From Guillardia theta CCMP2712 (lineage: Eukaryota; Cryptophyceae; Pyrenomonadales; Geminigeraceae), in assembly GCF_000315625.1 (NCBI RefSeq), contig NW_005434641.1, positions 167,517-231,516 of the forward strand: a stretch of 64,000 bases of DNA, read 5' to 3'. Below the pieces are notes generated by a model. It ran no database searches. It worked only from the letters and a program-made list of their open reading frames with translations, and was not told where the DNA came from. The position numbers and the translations under genes were made by a program. Shown here in pieces: positions 10,401-20,244 of the stretch (the stretch's first letter is position 1; every line of letters begins with the position of its first letter).

Positions 10401-12911
10401 GAAGAGTCAGGAGTCGTCGAGAATGAGCACAAGGTGGCGACAACCTTCCTGCACGACATGGGCGTGCTCAAGTACTTTGGTCATGAGCTGAGTCTCGATC
10501 ATCGCAAGGCAGACCATGACAAGTACTCCGTCGAGGACACGGTCTTCATCGATCCCGTGTGGATGATCGACGTGTTCAAGGGCGTGATGCGACATGACTG
10601 GCAGCACCTCCTTGACTTCTTCCAGCAGGACCCGACCAAGTCCAAGAAGACAAAGAAGCTGCTGCACCTGGGTATCATCGACGAAGTCATATTCGAGTAC
10701 TTGTGGCCCCAGCAAGACAGCGACTTCTGGCGCGAGGAGAAGGCTGACAAGATATCAAGATCGGCAGAGGTAGGGTTCATCAAGAGCCATGTGGACGTCA
10801 AGGAGGCGGTAGCTCTGCTTCGGGGCTGCGACCTGGCGCACTTCCTGGGCGAGGGGATGAACGACTTGAAGGATACAGACAAGAAGAGCAGAGAGCTGCT
10901 GTGTCCCGGCATCATCCCGTCGTTCATACATGAGCACAAGCGAGCAGTGACGGACAAGCAGTCTCTCTGCGCATCTGTCGAGTGCGAGTACAACATCTTC
11001 CCTGCCGGCTTCATCGACAGGCTGGTCGTGCTGTGCGCTGCTCGACACTTTGAGGTAGACTGCAGCGGTACGATGGCGGTGATGAAGGGCTGGGGCCGGA
11101 CGCTGCTGGTGAGCTGGCGGGAAGACAAGGACCAGCACGTGCTGATAGCAGATGCGTCGACTAAGCAGCAAATCAAGAACTTGCAAGAGGACTTGAAGCG
11201 ACTAGAGGCTTTCTTCCCGGGGATGAAGCGGAGGAGATACGCAGACAAGAGCTCAGGCCAGGAGGCCGTACAGGTTGGGATCTTCACGCATGGCGAGAGC
11301 TCAAGAGAATGTGCGAGGGATATTGCAGGAAAGGTGAAGAACATTTACAACGCGGAGAACCTCCCTCTAGATCTTACTTGTAGGATTCATCAATGTGACA
11401 ACAAGCATGGGGATGATGCTGATGAATGTCTTGTGAACATTTTATGTATATCGACAGAGTGTCTTGATGAGCAGGGAGCTATTCGAGCAGAAAGCAACTT
11501 CTGCAAGCTATGGAACAGATTGACAGCGAGCAAAGCGGTTATCATCCCCGTCGTACTGACAGATTACTACGACGAGCAAATCAAGTCGAAGAACAGGTTC
11601 AACGAGTGGTGGCCGCAGGAGATACAAGGGATGGAGCGATACAGGATCTTCCACGCATACCAGGAGAACGATGAAGTATCGATGCGAACGTTGTACGAAG
11701 GCATCATCAGGAAACTTCATCAGGGACGAGGAAGCTTCGAAGACTTGTACGACGTCACCAGTCAGAACGAGCTTCTGTGCAAAGATTGCTTACATGAGTC
11801 TCAACCTGCCTCCAAAGGCGATCGAACTGTTGGCACGTTTGATCTGTCGAAGATCAAGACGATGCTAGAAGAAGAAAGCAAGGGTATTGCAGACACACCG
11901 CAAGGGCTCGAGCAGGAAGATATCCTCAAATACAAGGTCATGATGAACACGATCAGCTGCACAAATGGTCATGAAACATCCGTCAAAGAGGTGCTGGCAT
12001 TCAATGACTCTAGCTCCCCTTGTCCCCTCTGCTTGAAGGAGAAGAGACTCCCGCACTTCTTCAGCCGACCCAAGTGCTTGAGCATGCTCGCTCGCGACCT
12101 GACGGCCAAGATTCGCTGCGACGGATGTCAGAGGGAGGTGGAGGTGCTGGACGTCACGCCGCCACAGGTGTTCTTGAGCTACCAGTGGGGGCACGAAAAC
12201 TCGACGCAGAAGATGGTGAGGGAGGTGAAGCGGTGGATCGAAGAGCAGACAAGCTTGCAGTGCTGGTTCGACGTGGAGGGAGGGATCAACCCCGGGGAAG
12301 ATCACATGCAGAAGATGGAGCTGGGAGTCTCGCGCTGCGAGGTGTTTGTGGTCTTCATGAGCGACAAGTATGTCAAGAGCGCCAACTGCAGGAGAGAGTT
12401 TGCTCGGGCGTGTGAGGCAGGGAAGTACATCATCCCTGTCTTGGTGCCGGTGCTGTTTGAACCAGGTCAAGACTCAGATCGTTTAGAGTCCGAGTCAGGC
12501 TGGAAGGGCGACCACAGGCATGCAGACGACTGGTGGAAGAGAGTTGCAGTCATCGAGGGGAGCGGAGGAGCTGTTCAAGAGGTCAAGGTCGATTGGAGGC
12601 GTCTGGCGGACTTCCCAAAGACCTTTGAGATTGGAGCAGAGTGGCTAGAGCAGCAGCAGCAACAAGACAAGGCCGAAGGCGGTTTGAACATTTCAAGGCT
12701 TGAGAAGCTGGTGGCAGCAGTGCAGGCAAGGGTCTACCGGGGAGGGGTCGTGTTTCACGAGGTTGCTTGTTTGGTTGTGGCTGACTTGGGCTTGACATGC
12801 GATGAGCAGCAGGAGAACTCATTGCTGAGGTCGTTACATCGCCAGAAGCATCTGTTCGACTGCATTCTCCGTCGTATCAACTTGATGCAGTCCAGATTCC
12901 AGACGAAATGA
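7419..12911 (+). CDS. Roco-family receptor-like protein: Zn-motif, LRR-like, ROC-COR GTPase, TIR
   Basis: The exon 9074-12911 is certain and open for about 1,278 codons. Numbering from the Met at 9099: CxxC motifs at the start (MCQHCK), an LRR-like stretch at about 115-180 (LRIINVSGNPSLSRVP), then a ROC GTPase with P-loop GNGEAGKTS near 200, DFGGQ switch II near 252 and THID near 324. A COR domain follows at about 390-600. A possible first TIR-like alpha/beta domain lies near 725-880, a CxxC cluster near 890-1010, and a clear TIR domain from about 1025 (VFLSYQWG, then CEVFVVFMSDKYVKSANCRREF). Roco-TIR proteins act as signalling or innate-immune-type switches; the ligand is unknown. The 5' exon is provisional: ATG 7419 opens a frame with WGCSYC and VCLTC that reaches the first array donor at 7724 in the right phase. 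The 13-unit microexon array lies between that frame and 9074. 7419 could be replaced by another upstream exon. Confidence 0.8.
7680..9073 (+). repeat. Tandem array of intron-like units, each with a 3-nt microexon-like AG-NNN-GT core
   Basis: Diverged tandem copies of a unit of about 80-115 bp. The consensus runs: CTGAC(A/G)TGTA (branch-point-like), pyrimidine/T-rich stretch, GAATGGGGCTGGATAG, three variable bases, GTAAGTgag, ATGATGAAAGATGCG. In every copy exactly three bases separate the AG from the following GT. The triplets lie at 7721-7723, 7828-7830, 7925-7927, 8022-8024, 8117-8119, 8232-8234, 8343-8345, 8444-8446, 8524-8526, 8639-8641, 8736-8738, 8837-8839 and 8950-8952. In nearly all copies the first usable AG after the CTGAC is that acceptor. 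The array ends at the acceptor 9073, where the long Roco exon begins. Inter-triplet gaps are 77-112 nt and the last is 121 nt, all normal intron sizes here. All thirteen triplets keep frame into the downstream exon. Confidence 0.85.
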
Positions 12912-14039
12912 TCTGTGGCACGCTTGCTTGAAGGGAGACAAGGTCGATTTTTACATGATAGCTGGGTTGTGTGTGATGAACCTTTGCAGATTCCTTCTCA
13001 CATCCTTGTGCAATCATGATGTCTGTCTATCCGATCAAACTTCTTCCTCCTCACCTAATTCGTCATTCATCATGTTGCCCTCGATCAAGGAGACAGCAAG
13101 ATGATTTATTCAGGAATGAGACGACAATCTTTGACGTCATCACCATATCTGGGGCGTCCTCGCCTCTGATGAATCCTTGCGCAACATCTCATCCAGCCTT
13201 ATCAATGACCATGTCGAAAACCGCATTCACCAAGATCGCATACTACTCCAACTCAACAATTCTGACTTCCTTCCTATACATTGCTCCTTCGCACGCAAAA
13301 ACCAACAAGAAACCAAGACACTCAAGAAAACAGCTTGTGACCTCTTCCTCCGACAACTTGAAGGCACACGAATACCAGAAGTTTATCAATGACCCTACTG
13401 ACTACACACCCGTCTCTTATCTCGTACAAAAGACCTCCTTTAAGGCCGCTAACAAAGAAGACCTGCTCCCTTCCCTTGTCCGCACTCTCAGTCAATTCCT
13501 ATGATGCTCCAACAAATACTCTGATACCCTTGCACTCCTTCAATCCAATGCATCGGTGTCGCCTCTCCACGTACCTATCGGCCGTCATTCTCGCAAGCGC
13601 GCAGCAACTTTTCAGCGTCTCTGCATGCAACTGACCCTCACCGCGCTTGTCTCCGGCGCTCGCCGGATGACGCCGCTCAACGCTCAAGCGTTCAGAACAG
13701 CTACTCTCCTTGCAAGCCGACGACGAGCCGCTCGGCTCCCAAGATATGGCCCCGGCGCCCAGCTCGGACTCATCCGCTTCCTCCTCCCAGCCGTCGCTCT
13801 CTCACCAGCCGCCGCTGGCCCCTCCCAATCCTCCCGCTGCTTGATCGCAGCGTCTGCTCCCGCCGTTGCTTCCCGGTCGCAGTCCAGCTCTCAGGGCGCT
13901 GCTGCGGTAGCTGCCTTGGCCGCCTCGCCTGGGTCTCTCCCCGGCGAGGCGCGCCGGCTCCGGACGGTCTGAGACGCTCCGGAGGCTCTCGTCGGACTTG
14001 TCTGGAGATCAGTCTCCTCAGTCCGACAGGTCCGATTAC
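12912..14039. other. Intergenic stretch, no supported gene
   Basis: Downstream of the Roco gene. From 12912 to about 13550 the sequence has ordinary composition with short open frames lacking family features. From about 13550 to 14040 it becomes GC-rich with Ala/Ser/Arg-type open frames on both strands, the usual signature of composition rather than coding. I see no RNA gene or mobile-element ends. Confidence 0.4.
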
Positions 14040-14129
14040 ATCTCCACCTCTGCTGGAACCCCTTAGGACGGCGCTGCTGAGCTGGAGATGCCGACGGTCG
14101 CCGCATCCATGGTCCGCGCATTGTGTGTG

Positions 14130-14466
14130 TTGTGAGCTTCGACCTTCGGATCTTGTTGCTCGTATGCTTGAGGCAGCTTTGTGTGTTTTGCTTTAATAAT
14201 AAATTTCTACATGTTTTGAACATGAACCCGTACTCCACCACCTCCAGCAGAGAAAGCTCGGCGTTGAGGGCGGAGACCTTGTTGCGCATGTATCCCGAAT
14301 GAAACTGGTCGGTTCCAACAGGGAGCCCACCAAGAACGACCCCTCGCGTTGTGACGGGGAAGTGAAGAAGCTGGCGCTTCAAGCGTCGAGTCAGGTCTTT
14401 CTGCAGAGCAGACAGGTTGGGGAGACCATGCCAAGATTGTATGAAGATCTGAGACTCCCTAGACAT
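14130..14466 (-). pseudogene. Fragment resembling a non-LTR retroelement reverse-transcriptase region
   Basis: The minus-strand frame from 14466 contains a block of the form VVLGGLPVGTDQFHSGYM followed by an amphipathic helix with NAELSLLEVV. This resembles the LG.P.G...F region downstream of the catalytic core in non-LTR (LINE-type) reverse transcriptases. The rest of the frame loses similarity and runs into low-complexity Arg/Ser/Ala sequence. No YxDD box, endonuclease or poly-A tail is visible, so at most it is a truncated remnant. The call rests on motif memory alone and could be wrong. Confidence 0.35.
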
Positions 14467-14581
14467 TGAACGGCATCACATTTACTTCTAACGGTACGAT
14501 AACTCACCGTCACGGTGGCCACGGTTGTGACCGCCGGGCACTAGTTACTGGACCACCGTCGGAAGTTTCAAGCTTCTCATG

Positions 14582-17014
14582 TCACAAGCCTCGAAGCTTC
14601 CTCTGAGCCATGCGCATGTCAATCCCAAGGTCGCTCAGATCCTTCTCCATGGCTTGCAGAAGCAAACCTTGCTCATGCGGAGACACTTGAGATCGTAAGA
14701 AGGAGCTCAGCTCGTTCAGCCTTCGACGATTTTGAATGTTCTGGACAACGTCAAACGTCGCGAAGACATCTCGAGACTCATTCAATCGACAGCTCGCAAC
14801 GTGCTGATGTGCATCTTCTCCGCAGTCCTGCATGCAAAAGGCACAAAATGCACAGCGGCAAGAAGAGCATGTCAGCGCACAACAGCCGTCGAAGTCGACG
14901 AACGCCATGGAGCATCGCGGGCACTTGAGCGTCAAGATGTCTTCTACGATTCGCTGTCTGAGCTTCAGTATGTTCGAGTCTTTGGCTTCCTTTACGGCCC
15001 TCAGAGCCTCTTGATGCGTCCGATCCTGTTCGCGCAAGGCTTCTCTGACCAGTACCCCTTCTCGTGCCTTCAAGTATGCTTCGAAGGCCTCGGCAGACAA
15101 GTGCTGAGCCCCCTCTTTGACATCGAAGATCGTGAAGTCTTGACATTGACGGCATCTCACGAACAGACCGCTGTTGTCAAAGTCTGCTGCATTGTTGGGA
15201 GAGCACTGCTCGATGACTTCATGGTTCAGGCAATCTGAGCACAGAAAGTGCTCGTTGTTAAGACATCGCAATCCTTCATTGGATTGAAACTCGTCCCAAC
15301 AGACGGTGCATACCTGCTTTGATTTGGCACCTTGTGGAACACGGCGTTCCAGAGTTTGTATCACATTCCTGTGTTGCAGCAACTGATTCTCAACAGCTTT
15401 CAACACATCGTCATCTATCTGCAGGGCCTCCGTCTTCTTGAGAATCGAATGCAGCCTTGCCTCTCCGTCATCGCATGCGCAGTACAATGCCTCGATGCTT
15501 CTCAATTCATGGAGCACGGAGAGTACGGAGGACAAACGCTTGGGATACTTGTCAACAGCAAGAAAACAGAGGCCTTGCAACTTCTCGATGCAACCTGCAT
15601 CCCATGAACCGGCTCGACTATCAGCCAAGATCGGCTCTTCCTCCTCGAAGTATTTATCATACAAGTTGATGTCCTGGTTTTGAATCTTTCCAGTGAGCAT
15701 CTCGAGCAGCACGATGCCGAGAGAGAAAACCTCACACTTGGCATCGAAGTCGATCCCTCCTCGGCTGTAACGGGGACACATGTACCCAGGAGTGCCGACT
15801 GGCAGGTTGCAGGTGGATGTGACAGTGAGCGAACTTCTGTCTACTCCGACAAACTTGGCGAGCCCGCAGTCGATGAGCTTCGGAGAAAGACTCGATGTGA
15901 GTACAACATTGTCACTCTTCACATCCCGGTGAAACACAGGCTTCGCGTCGTGAGAATGTAAGTAGTTGATCGCCTTTGCCAGTCCACAGCTGATCTGAAT
16001 TCGTAACTTCCAAGTCAGTTCCTTCGAGAGATTGTCGTCCTTTAGATTTTGAGCAAGAGAGCCCCTCGCTCCCAGCTCATACACCAGGCAAACATGTGCG
16101 GGGCGTCCACGTTCCCCAGCATCTTCAGCATGATCCACAGAATAACCGATCAGTCTGATAATGTGTGGATGTCGAAAGCGGCTCAAGACGCTGATCTCTT
16201 TCTTCATGTGCTTGTCACCATGGTCGGCAAGAACATCTCGATTCAGCATCTTCACAGCAACAATTCCTCTGAAGGGTCGGACGGTGAGCAATGAGTCGAC
16301 CACCCCCTTGTACACCTTGCCGAAGGCTCCTTCTCCCAAGACTCTGTCTTCGCTGAAGCCATCCGTCCACTTCTGAACACAAGGAAGAGGGATGACTGCT
16401 ACTCGATCGTTCAAAACATCTTCTACCAGCTCCTTCTCCAAGGTCTCAGTCACGCTGGGCTCTTGCTGCTCTGCTACTCCACAACCCCTGCATGCCTCGA
16501 TGTTCTTTCGCTGTTCGTTCACTCTCGCTTCAATTTCCTTTCGCCTCTCTTTCTCTGGACGATCGTTTGATCCGATGGCCTCCTTCCCACCTTCGTTCCG
16601 AACTCCGATCGCATCCTTCAAAACTTGTGGTGCATTCTGGCGCTCCTGACGCCCTTGTCTCTGGACGTGACCCTGTCGCATCTCCCGCACTCGCTCTCTT
16701 TCATGCTCTGCTCCTTGCCGTTCACGTTCTCTCCTGCCTTTGCAGAAACTGCATGCATACTTTTCGTAACTTCCATCCACCCATCCATGTCTTTGCTGAG
16801 ACACGTCGGCACAATTGCAGCACCAGTAATCCGTGGGGTCCTTGGAAACCTTTACACCATTGCAGTACACATCACCCCCTCTTCTTCGGAAACCCCATGT
16901 ACACCCCAGCTCTACATCAGCTGGAATATGAGAACCCATTCCCCAGTTGACACGACAACCACACGTTCTGCCAGGATCTTTGTTGTACGCATTGTAGATC
17001 TTGCAATGGATCAT
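14582..17014 (-). CDS. Protein kinase fused to RING/IBR (RBR-like) zinc fingers
   Basis: A single open exon of 810 codons from the Met at 17014. Residues 1-93 form a Cys/Trp-rich N-terminus (YWCCNC ... YACSFCK) followed by a charged Arg/Glu linker. The kinase domain spans about 220-520: GEGAFGKVYKG at 227-237, VAVK lysine at 255, HRDVKSDN at 362-369. The DFG position reads DCG (382-384) and the APE position reads CPR. A RING-like zinc finger (CTVCWDEF, then HFLCSDC) lies at 569-625. A long helix and an IBR-like cluster (LKCPRC ... CALTCSSCRCAFCAFC) lie at 698-745. Presumed role: kinase-coupled ubiquitin ligase, or a pseudokinase-regulated one. The frame stays open upstream of 17014 to the assembly gap, so a 5' exon may be missing (see the exon at 17564-17608). 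Confidence 0.85.
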   Translation of the reverse strand: MIHCKIYNAYNKDPGRTCGCRVNWGMGSHIPADVELGCTWGFRRRGGDVYCNGVKVSKDPTDYWCCNCADVSQQRHGWVDGSYEKYACSFCKGRRERERQGAEHERERVREMRQGHVQRQGRQERQNAPQVLKDAIGVRNEGGKEAIGSNDRPEKERRKEIEARVNEQRKNIEACRGCGVAEQQEPSVTETLEKELVEDVLNDRVAVIPLPCVQKWTDGFSEDRVLGEGAFGKVYKGVVDSLLTVRPFRGIVAVKMLNRDVLADHGDKHMKKEISVLSRFRHPHIIRLIGYSVDHAEDAGERGRPAHVCLVYELGARGSLAQNLKDDNLSKELTWKLRIQISCGLAKAINYLHSHDAKPVFHRDVKSDNVVLTSSLSPKLIDCGLAKFVGVDRSSLTVTSTCNLPVGTPGYMCPRYSRGGIDFDAKCEVFSLGIVLLEMLTGKIQNQDINLYDKYFEEEEPILADSRAGSWDAGCIEKLQGLCFLAVDKYPKRLSSVLSVLHELRSIEALYCACDDGEARLHSILKKTEALQIDDDVLKAVENQLLQHRNVIQTLERRVPQGAKSKQVCTVCWDEFQSNEGLRCLNNEHFLCSDCLNHEVIEQCSPNNAADFDNSGLFVRCRQCQDFTIFDVKEGAQHLSAEAFEAYLKAREGVLVREALREQDRTHQEALRAVKEAKDSNILKLRQRIVEDILTLKCPRCSMAFVDFDGCCALTCSSCRCAFCAFCMQDCGEDAHQHVASCRLNESRDVFATFDVVQNIQNRRRLNELSSFLRSQVSPHEQGLLLQAMEKDLSDLGIDMRMAQRKLRGL

Positions 17015-17059
17015 AGCGTGGGGAGCCTGGAGAATGCAGACGAAGACTCTCAGGTTCTC

Positions 17060-17159
17060 NNNNNNNNNNNNNNNNNNNNNNNNNNNNNNNNNNNNNNNNN
17101 NNNNNNNNNNNNNNNNNNNNNNNNNNNNNNNNNNNNNNNNNNNNNNNNNNNNNNNNNNN
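17060..17159. other. Assembly gap (100 N)
   Basis: Exactly 100 unknown bases, a conventional size for a gap of unknown length. It lies immediately upstream of the kinase-RBR gene and is followed by GGT/GAG simple repeats, which probably caused the break. Confidence 0.99.
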
Positions 17160-17164
17160 ACGTG

Positions 17165-17228
17165 GTAGAAAAAAGTGGTGGTGGTGGTGGTGGTGAGGAG
17201 GAGGAGGAGGAGGAGGAGGAGGAGGGAG
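17165..17228 (+). repeat. GGT and GGA trinucleotide microsatellites
   Basis: A (GGT)n tract of about seven units is followed directly by (GAG)n of about ten units, bordering the assembly gap. Low-complexity purine-rich DNA. No coding meaning is inferred. Confidence 0.85.
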
Positions 17229-17279
17229 GAGCTTCCCAGCTAACTTCTTCTATTAGGATGAACACGCTCGCGAGGTCGC

Positions 17280-17560
17280 ATTAGTAATAAAAAGGTTTAA
17301 TTAAACAGTACTGCACTCTTATATAATATACCAGGTCTTCTACAATGTTTGCAGTTTTCAATAATATTTTTAAAAACTGATATACATTTCAAAAAAATTA
17401 ATTGGGAATTTACACGCACATTTGTACCACTTTGTATCTGATAATATAAAAAGTTTCAAAATAACATCTTTTTTAATTTTAAAACTACCTTGTCGCATTG
17501 CCTTGAAAGGTGGGTTTTTAATTGAATCAAATCGAAAGATTTTTGATTTAATCGTAGTTC
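17280..17560. other. AT-rich noncoding stretch
   Basis: About 280 bases markedly richer in A and T than the rest of the window, with homopolymer A and T runs and no open frame of interest. It could be intronic if the small exon at 17564-17608 belongs to the gene on the other side of the gap. Otherwise it is intergenic. Confidence 0.4.
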
Positions 17561-17563
17561 TAC

Positions 17564-17608
17564 CTGAATCTCTTCGATTCGATCTGATTCATCCAGGGGG
17601 TTTGCCAT
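17564..17608 (-). CDS. Possible 5' coding exon (MANPLDESDRIEEIQ)
   Basis: On the minus strand an ATG at 17608 opens 15 codons that end exactly at a GTAGAA donor (17563). This could be the first exon of the kinase-RBR gene, separated from its main exon by the AT-rich stretch and the gap. The phase would be 0. It could equally be chance. No other exon between here and 17160 is visible. Confidence 0.25.
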
Positions 17609-18048
17609 GGTCGGCCCGCTTCGCAGGATGGCGATGGCGGTGGCAGGCAGAGGGATGAAAGCGGAAAGTTTTGGGAGAGGGAGAGGGAAAGTGAGGGAAG
17701 AAGCAAGAGAAGAAGCAGTTTGAGGGAAGGGGAGGACATGAAGGGAATGAAGCGGCAGGATTGGATGAGGTTGGCAATATGCGCCTTTGTTGTGTTTTGC
17801 AAGGCAGAGAGACACGAGAGGGTTACAGCTTCGCTTGAATGTCATGCTGTGATAGTGTACATGAATCAGCGTCAAATGCGCAAAAATGCAAAGAAGAATG
17901 TGGATAGCTTGATGGCCAAATCGGTTTTGTCCTTCTTGTTCACTTGGCCAAGTTTGCGTTAGGACGAAACATAGCATATCAGTCAGTCTAGCGGGCCTCT
18001 GCCGACTTGCATCGTCCTTTGTTGATTCATGACTGATTTGGTCGCAGG

Positions 18049-20140
18049 ATGACGCGTCTTGTTGTAAAACAGCATGTCGTGAGTAAGAACAGCAGCAATG
18101 GCAGCAGCACTGGCAGCAGCAGCAACAACAATAGCAACAACCATCATGCAAGCAACCAGAATAGATCTAACTCGAGAAACAACTCACCCACCATCTGGAG
18201 GAATGTGCATGAGGGAAGCAGGCAGAATGTATTCGAGAACTCAACGTTGGGCGCTCCAGGGGATGACACGACAAGTTTCATCGCCCCAGCAAGGAGCTAT
18301 GGAGAACTCAGTGAAATGTGTGGCCATGAGGCAAGAGAGGACGAGAAAGAACTGGCGGGCGTTGTTTCACATGAAAACTGGAGGGATACGTCGACCATCG
18401 AGAGGAAGCAGTTTGGACTGGGGCCGTCTCACTCCCCTGCGGCAGCCAAGACGTCTCATGAGGATTGCTCAGAGGACGAGTATAACTCAGCTGTAAGATG
18501 GCTGCAGTTGTGCATCTGTTGTGTGTGTATATCTGATGTTGGATGCTCCAGGATGAAGCGTGCAATGACTGTGGGAGGAGAGGAGACAACTTGAGCGAGG
18601 GTGCTTCGCGTTCCTTGTGGTTGATCCCGTTGTTGACCTCAAAAGCAGAGGAGCTGGAGAATATTTTGTGGAAGGAGAAAGGATTCAAGATCCGACGGAT
18701 GAAGGAAGTGAGTCTAGCAGCGCATTCTCCTTCTGTCGTGATCCTCGATTTGCAATTGAGCCTTGTGATAGGACGGAAACTGTCTCTTCCGTGCGATCTC
18801 CGACCAGGTCCTTGCTCTCAAGTTTACATGGTGCTCCTTGGCTGACAACGAGACGCGCAGGTGTACGGGGACCCTGAGATGCACGAAGAGGTCTCGTGGA
18901 ATCTCTGAGATGAAACTTCCTGATGTTTCATGCCATGATCAGGTTCGGGAACTCTGCATGGATTATCTCGTTGCGGAGAGAGGCCACTTTTCACAGTTTG
19001 TGACACAGGATTTCGATGAGGTGACTGTCAATTCTCCTCAGGCCTCTCTTGCCAGCTGAAGTCTGTGATGCAGTATGTACGAAGGAAGAGGAATGACAAG
19101 GAGTTTGGAAACAATTTGGAGATGCAGGTCTTTTCCTTTCCTTCCCGCTGCCCGTGGTACTGATATGTTTCAAGGCCTTGTCTGAGATCTACAATCGTCC
19201 GATTGAGGTCAGAGAACGAATCTGAAAATCCTCTGTTGATCTCCTCATTGTCCCTCTGCGTTTGAAGACTTCTGCGCCTGCTTCTCGTGTTCCCCCTCAC
19301 TCTCCCACTCTAGGTTTATCGTGGATCGGCGGTACCCATGAAGATCTTTCATGAGGGATACGGAAGCGGCAGCGCCCCTCTCCGTCTAAGTTACCACCGA
19401 GGAAACCATTATAACAGTGTCATCGACCCCAAAGGTAAAGTCGTAGGAGCTACCCCCCTCCCCTCCTCCCTCCTGCCCGAGCCTTAACATGATTGCTCCT
19501 CGGTCGGTGATCCATTTTCGTGACCTGTTGTTGCTTCAGAGCACACCGTTGGCGTTGGCCTCGGCCTTCCTGGTTACGAGACGAGGAATCCTGTCAACGA
19601 GAGGATAGAGGAAGAGTTCGAGAAGGTGAGGAGAAGGAAACTGTTGCTTGGCGATCGAAGCTTGCGATGGTTTTTAGCACGCTGAACTTCCTCTGCAGTT
19701 TGCGTTGAGGGAATCAGAAGCGGATGAAATGGAGGTATAACCCTCTCCTCCTCCCCTCGTCCCATTCTTCTTCTTTACTGCCTCCTCCTTCTCTGAAACT
19801 TCACAGGCTGCTCTGCTTGAGTCGACCCTCCGTGCGAGCCGGGAGACATGGGAGGACGCGGAGATCCAGAAACAACTGGACGAGGTACGTTGGAGGGAGG
19901 AGCGGAGGAGGGAGGAATGGAGCGGAGGTGGCGGGCGGCTTGAAGGAGAGCACTGAGATGATCGTGGCAGCTCGGATTCATGCAGAGCAGACTTGAAGAA
20001 TCGCCGTACTCAAGGTAGGCAGTCTCAGCCTCATTGCGGTTCTTGACAAGCTTCAAGGATGTTCTTTCAGGGCGGCGGCGGCAGTGGAGGAGCTGCTGCG
20101 GGAAGAGATTCATAGGAGGAAGACTGTTTCTGTACACTAA
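18049..20140 (+). CDS. OTUD5: OTUD5-like OTU-family deubiquitinase (multi-exon)
   Basis: Cysteine protease that removes ubiquitin. A Ser/Asn-rich low-complexity N-terminus is followed by GFKIRRMKE, then the catalytic exon 18772-18807 encoding DGNCLFRAISDQ. The active-site Cys codon is at 18781-18783 and the Asp three residues before it. Further exons, all in frame: 18861-18890 (VYGDPEMHEE), 18943-19020 (VRELCMDYLVAERGHFSQFV...), 19074-19127 (YVRRKRNDKEFGNNLEMQ), 19175-19207 (ALSEIYNRPIE) and 19314-19434. The last carries LSYHRGNHYNSV with the catalytic His at 19407-19409. The next exon gives EHTVGVGLGLPGYE. Two UIM-like helices (EEEFEKFALRES; EAALLESTLRAS) follow, and the protein ends LLREEIHRRKTVSVH with TAA at 20138-20140. 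Similarity to the OTUD5/DUBA core is clear. The start is provisional, because an upstream exon could exist before the AG at 18046-18047. Confidence 0.9.
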
Positions 20141-20244
20141 AATCCCAAGAAGAGAAGTGCTATACGCTCCTGGCACCCTTGCTAGGAGCAGCGGGAAGTG
20201 GGCGGAGAACAAGGGGAGATGGAGAGGGGTGGGGAGAGGGGGTA

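Noticed and set aside
10499-11344. 281-codon open frame on the minus strand
   Set aside because: Lies entirely antisense to the COR region of the Roco exon; Ser/Cys-rich composition is that of a shadow frame.
13556-13972. 138-codon Ala/Ser/Arg-rich frame
   Set aside because: Compositional frame in GC-rich DNA, open on both strands and without motif or splice context.
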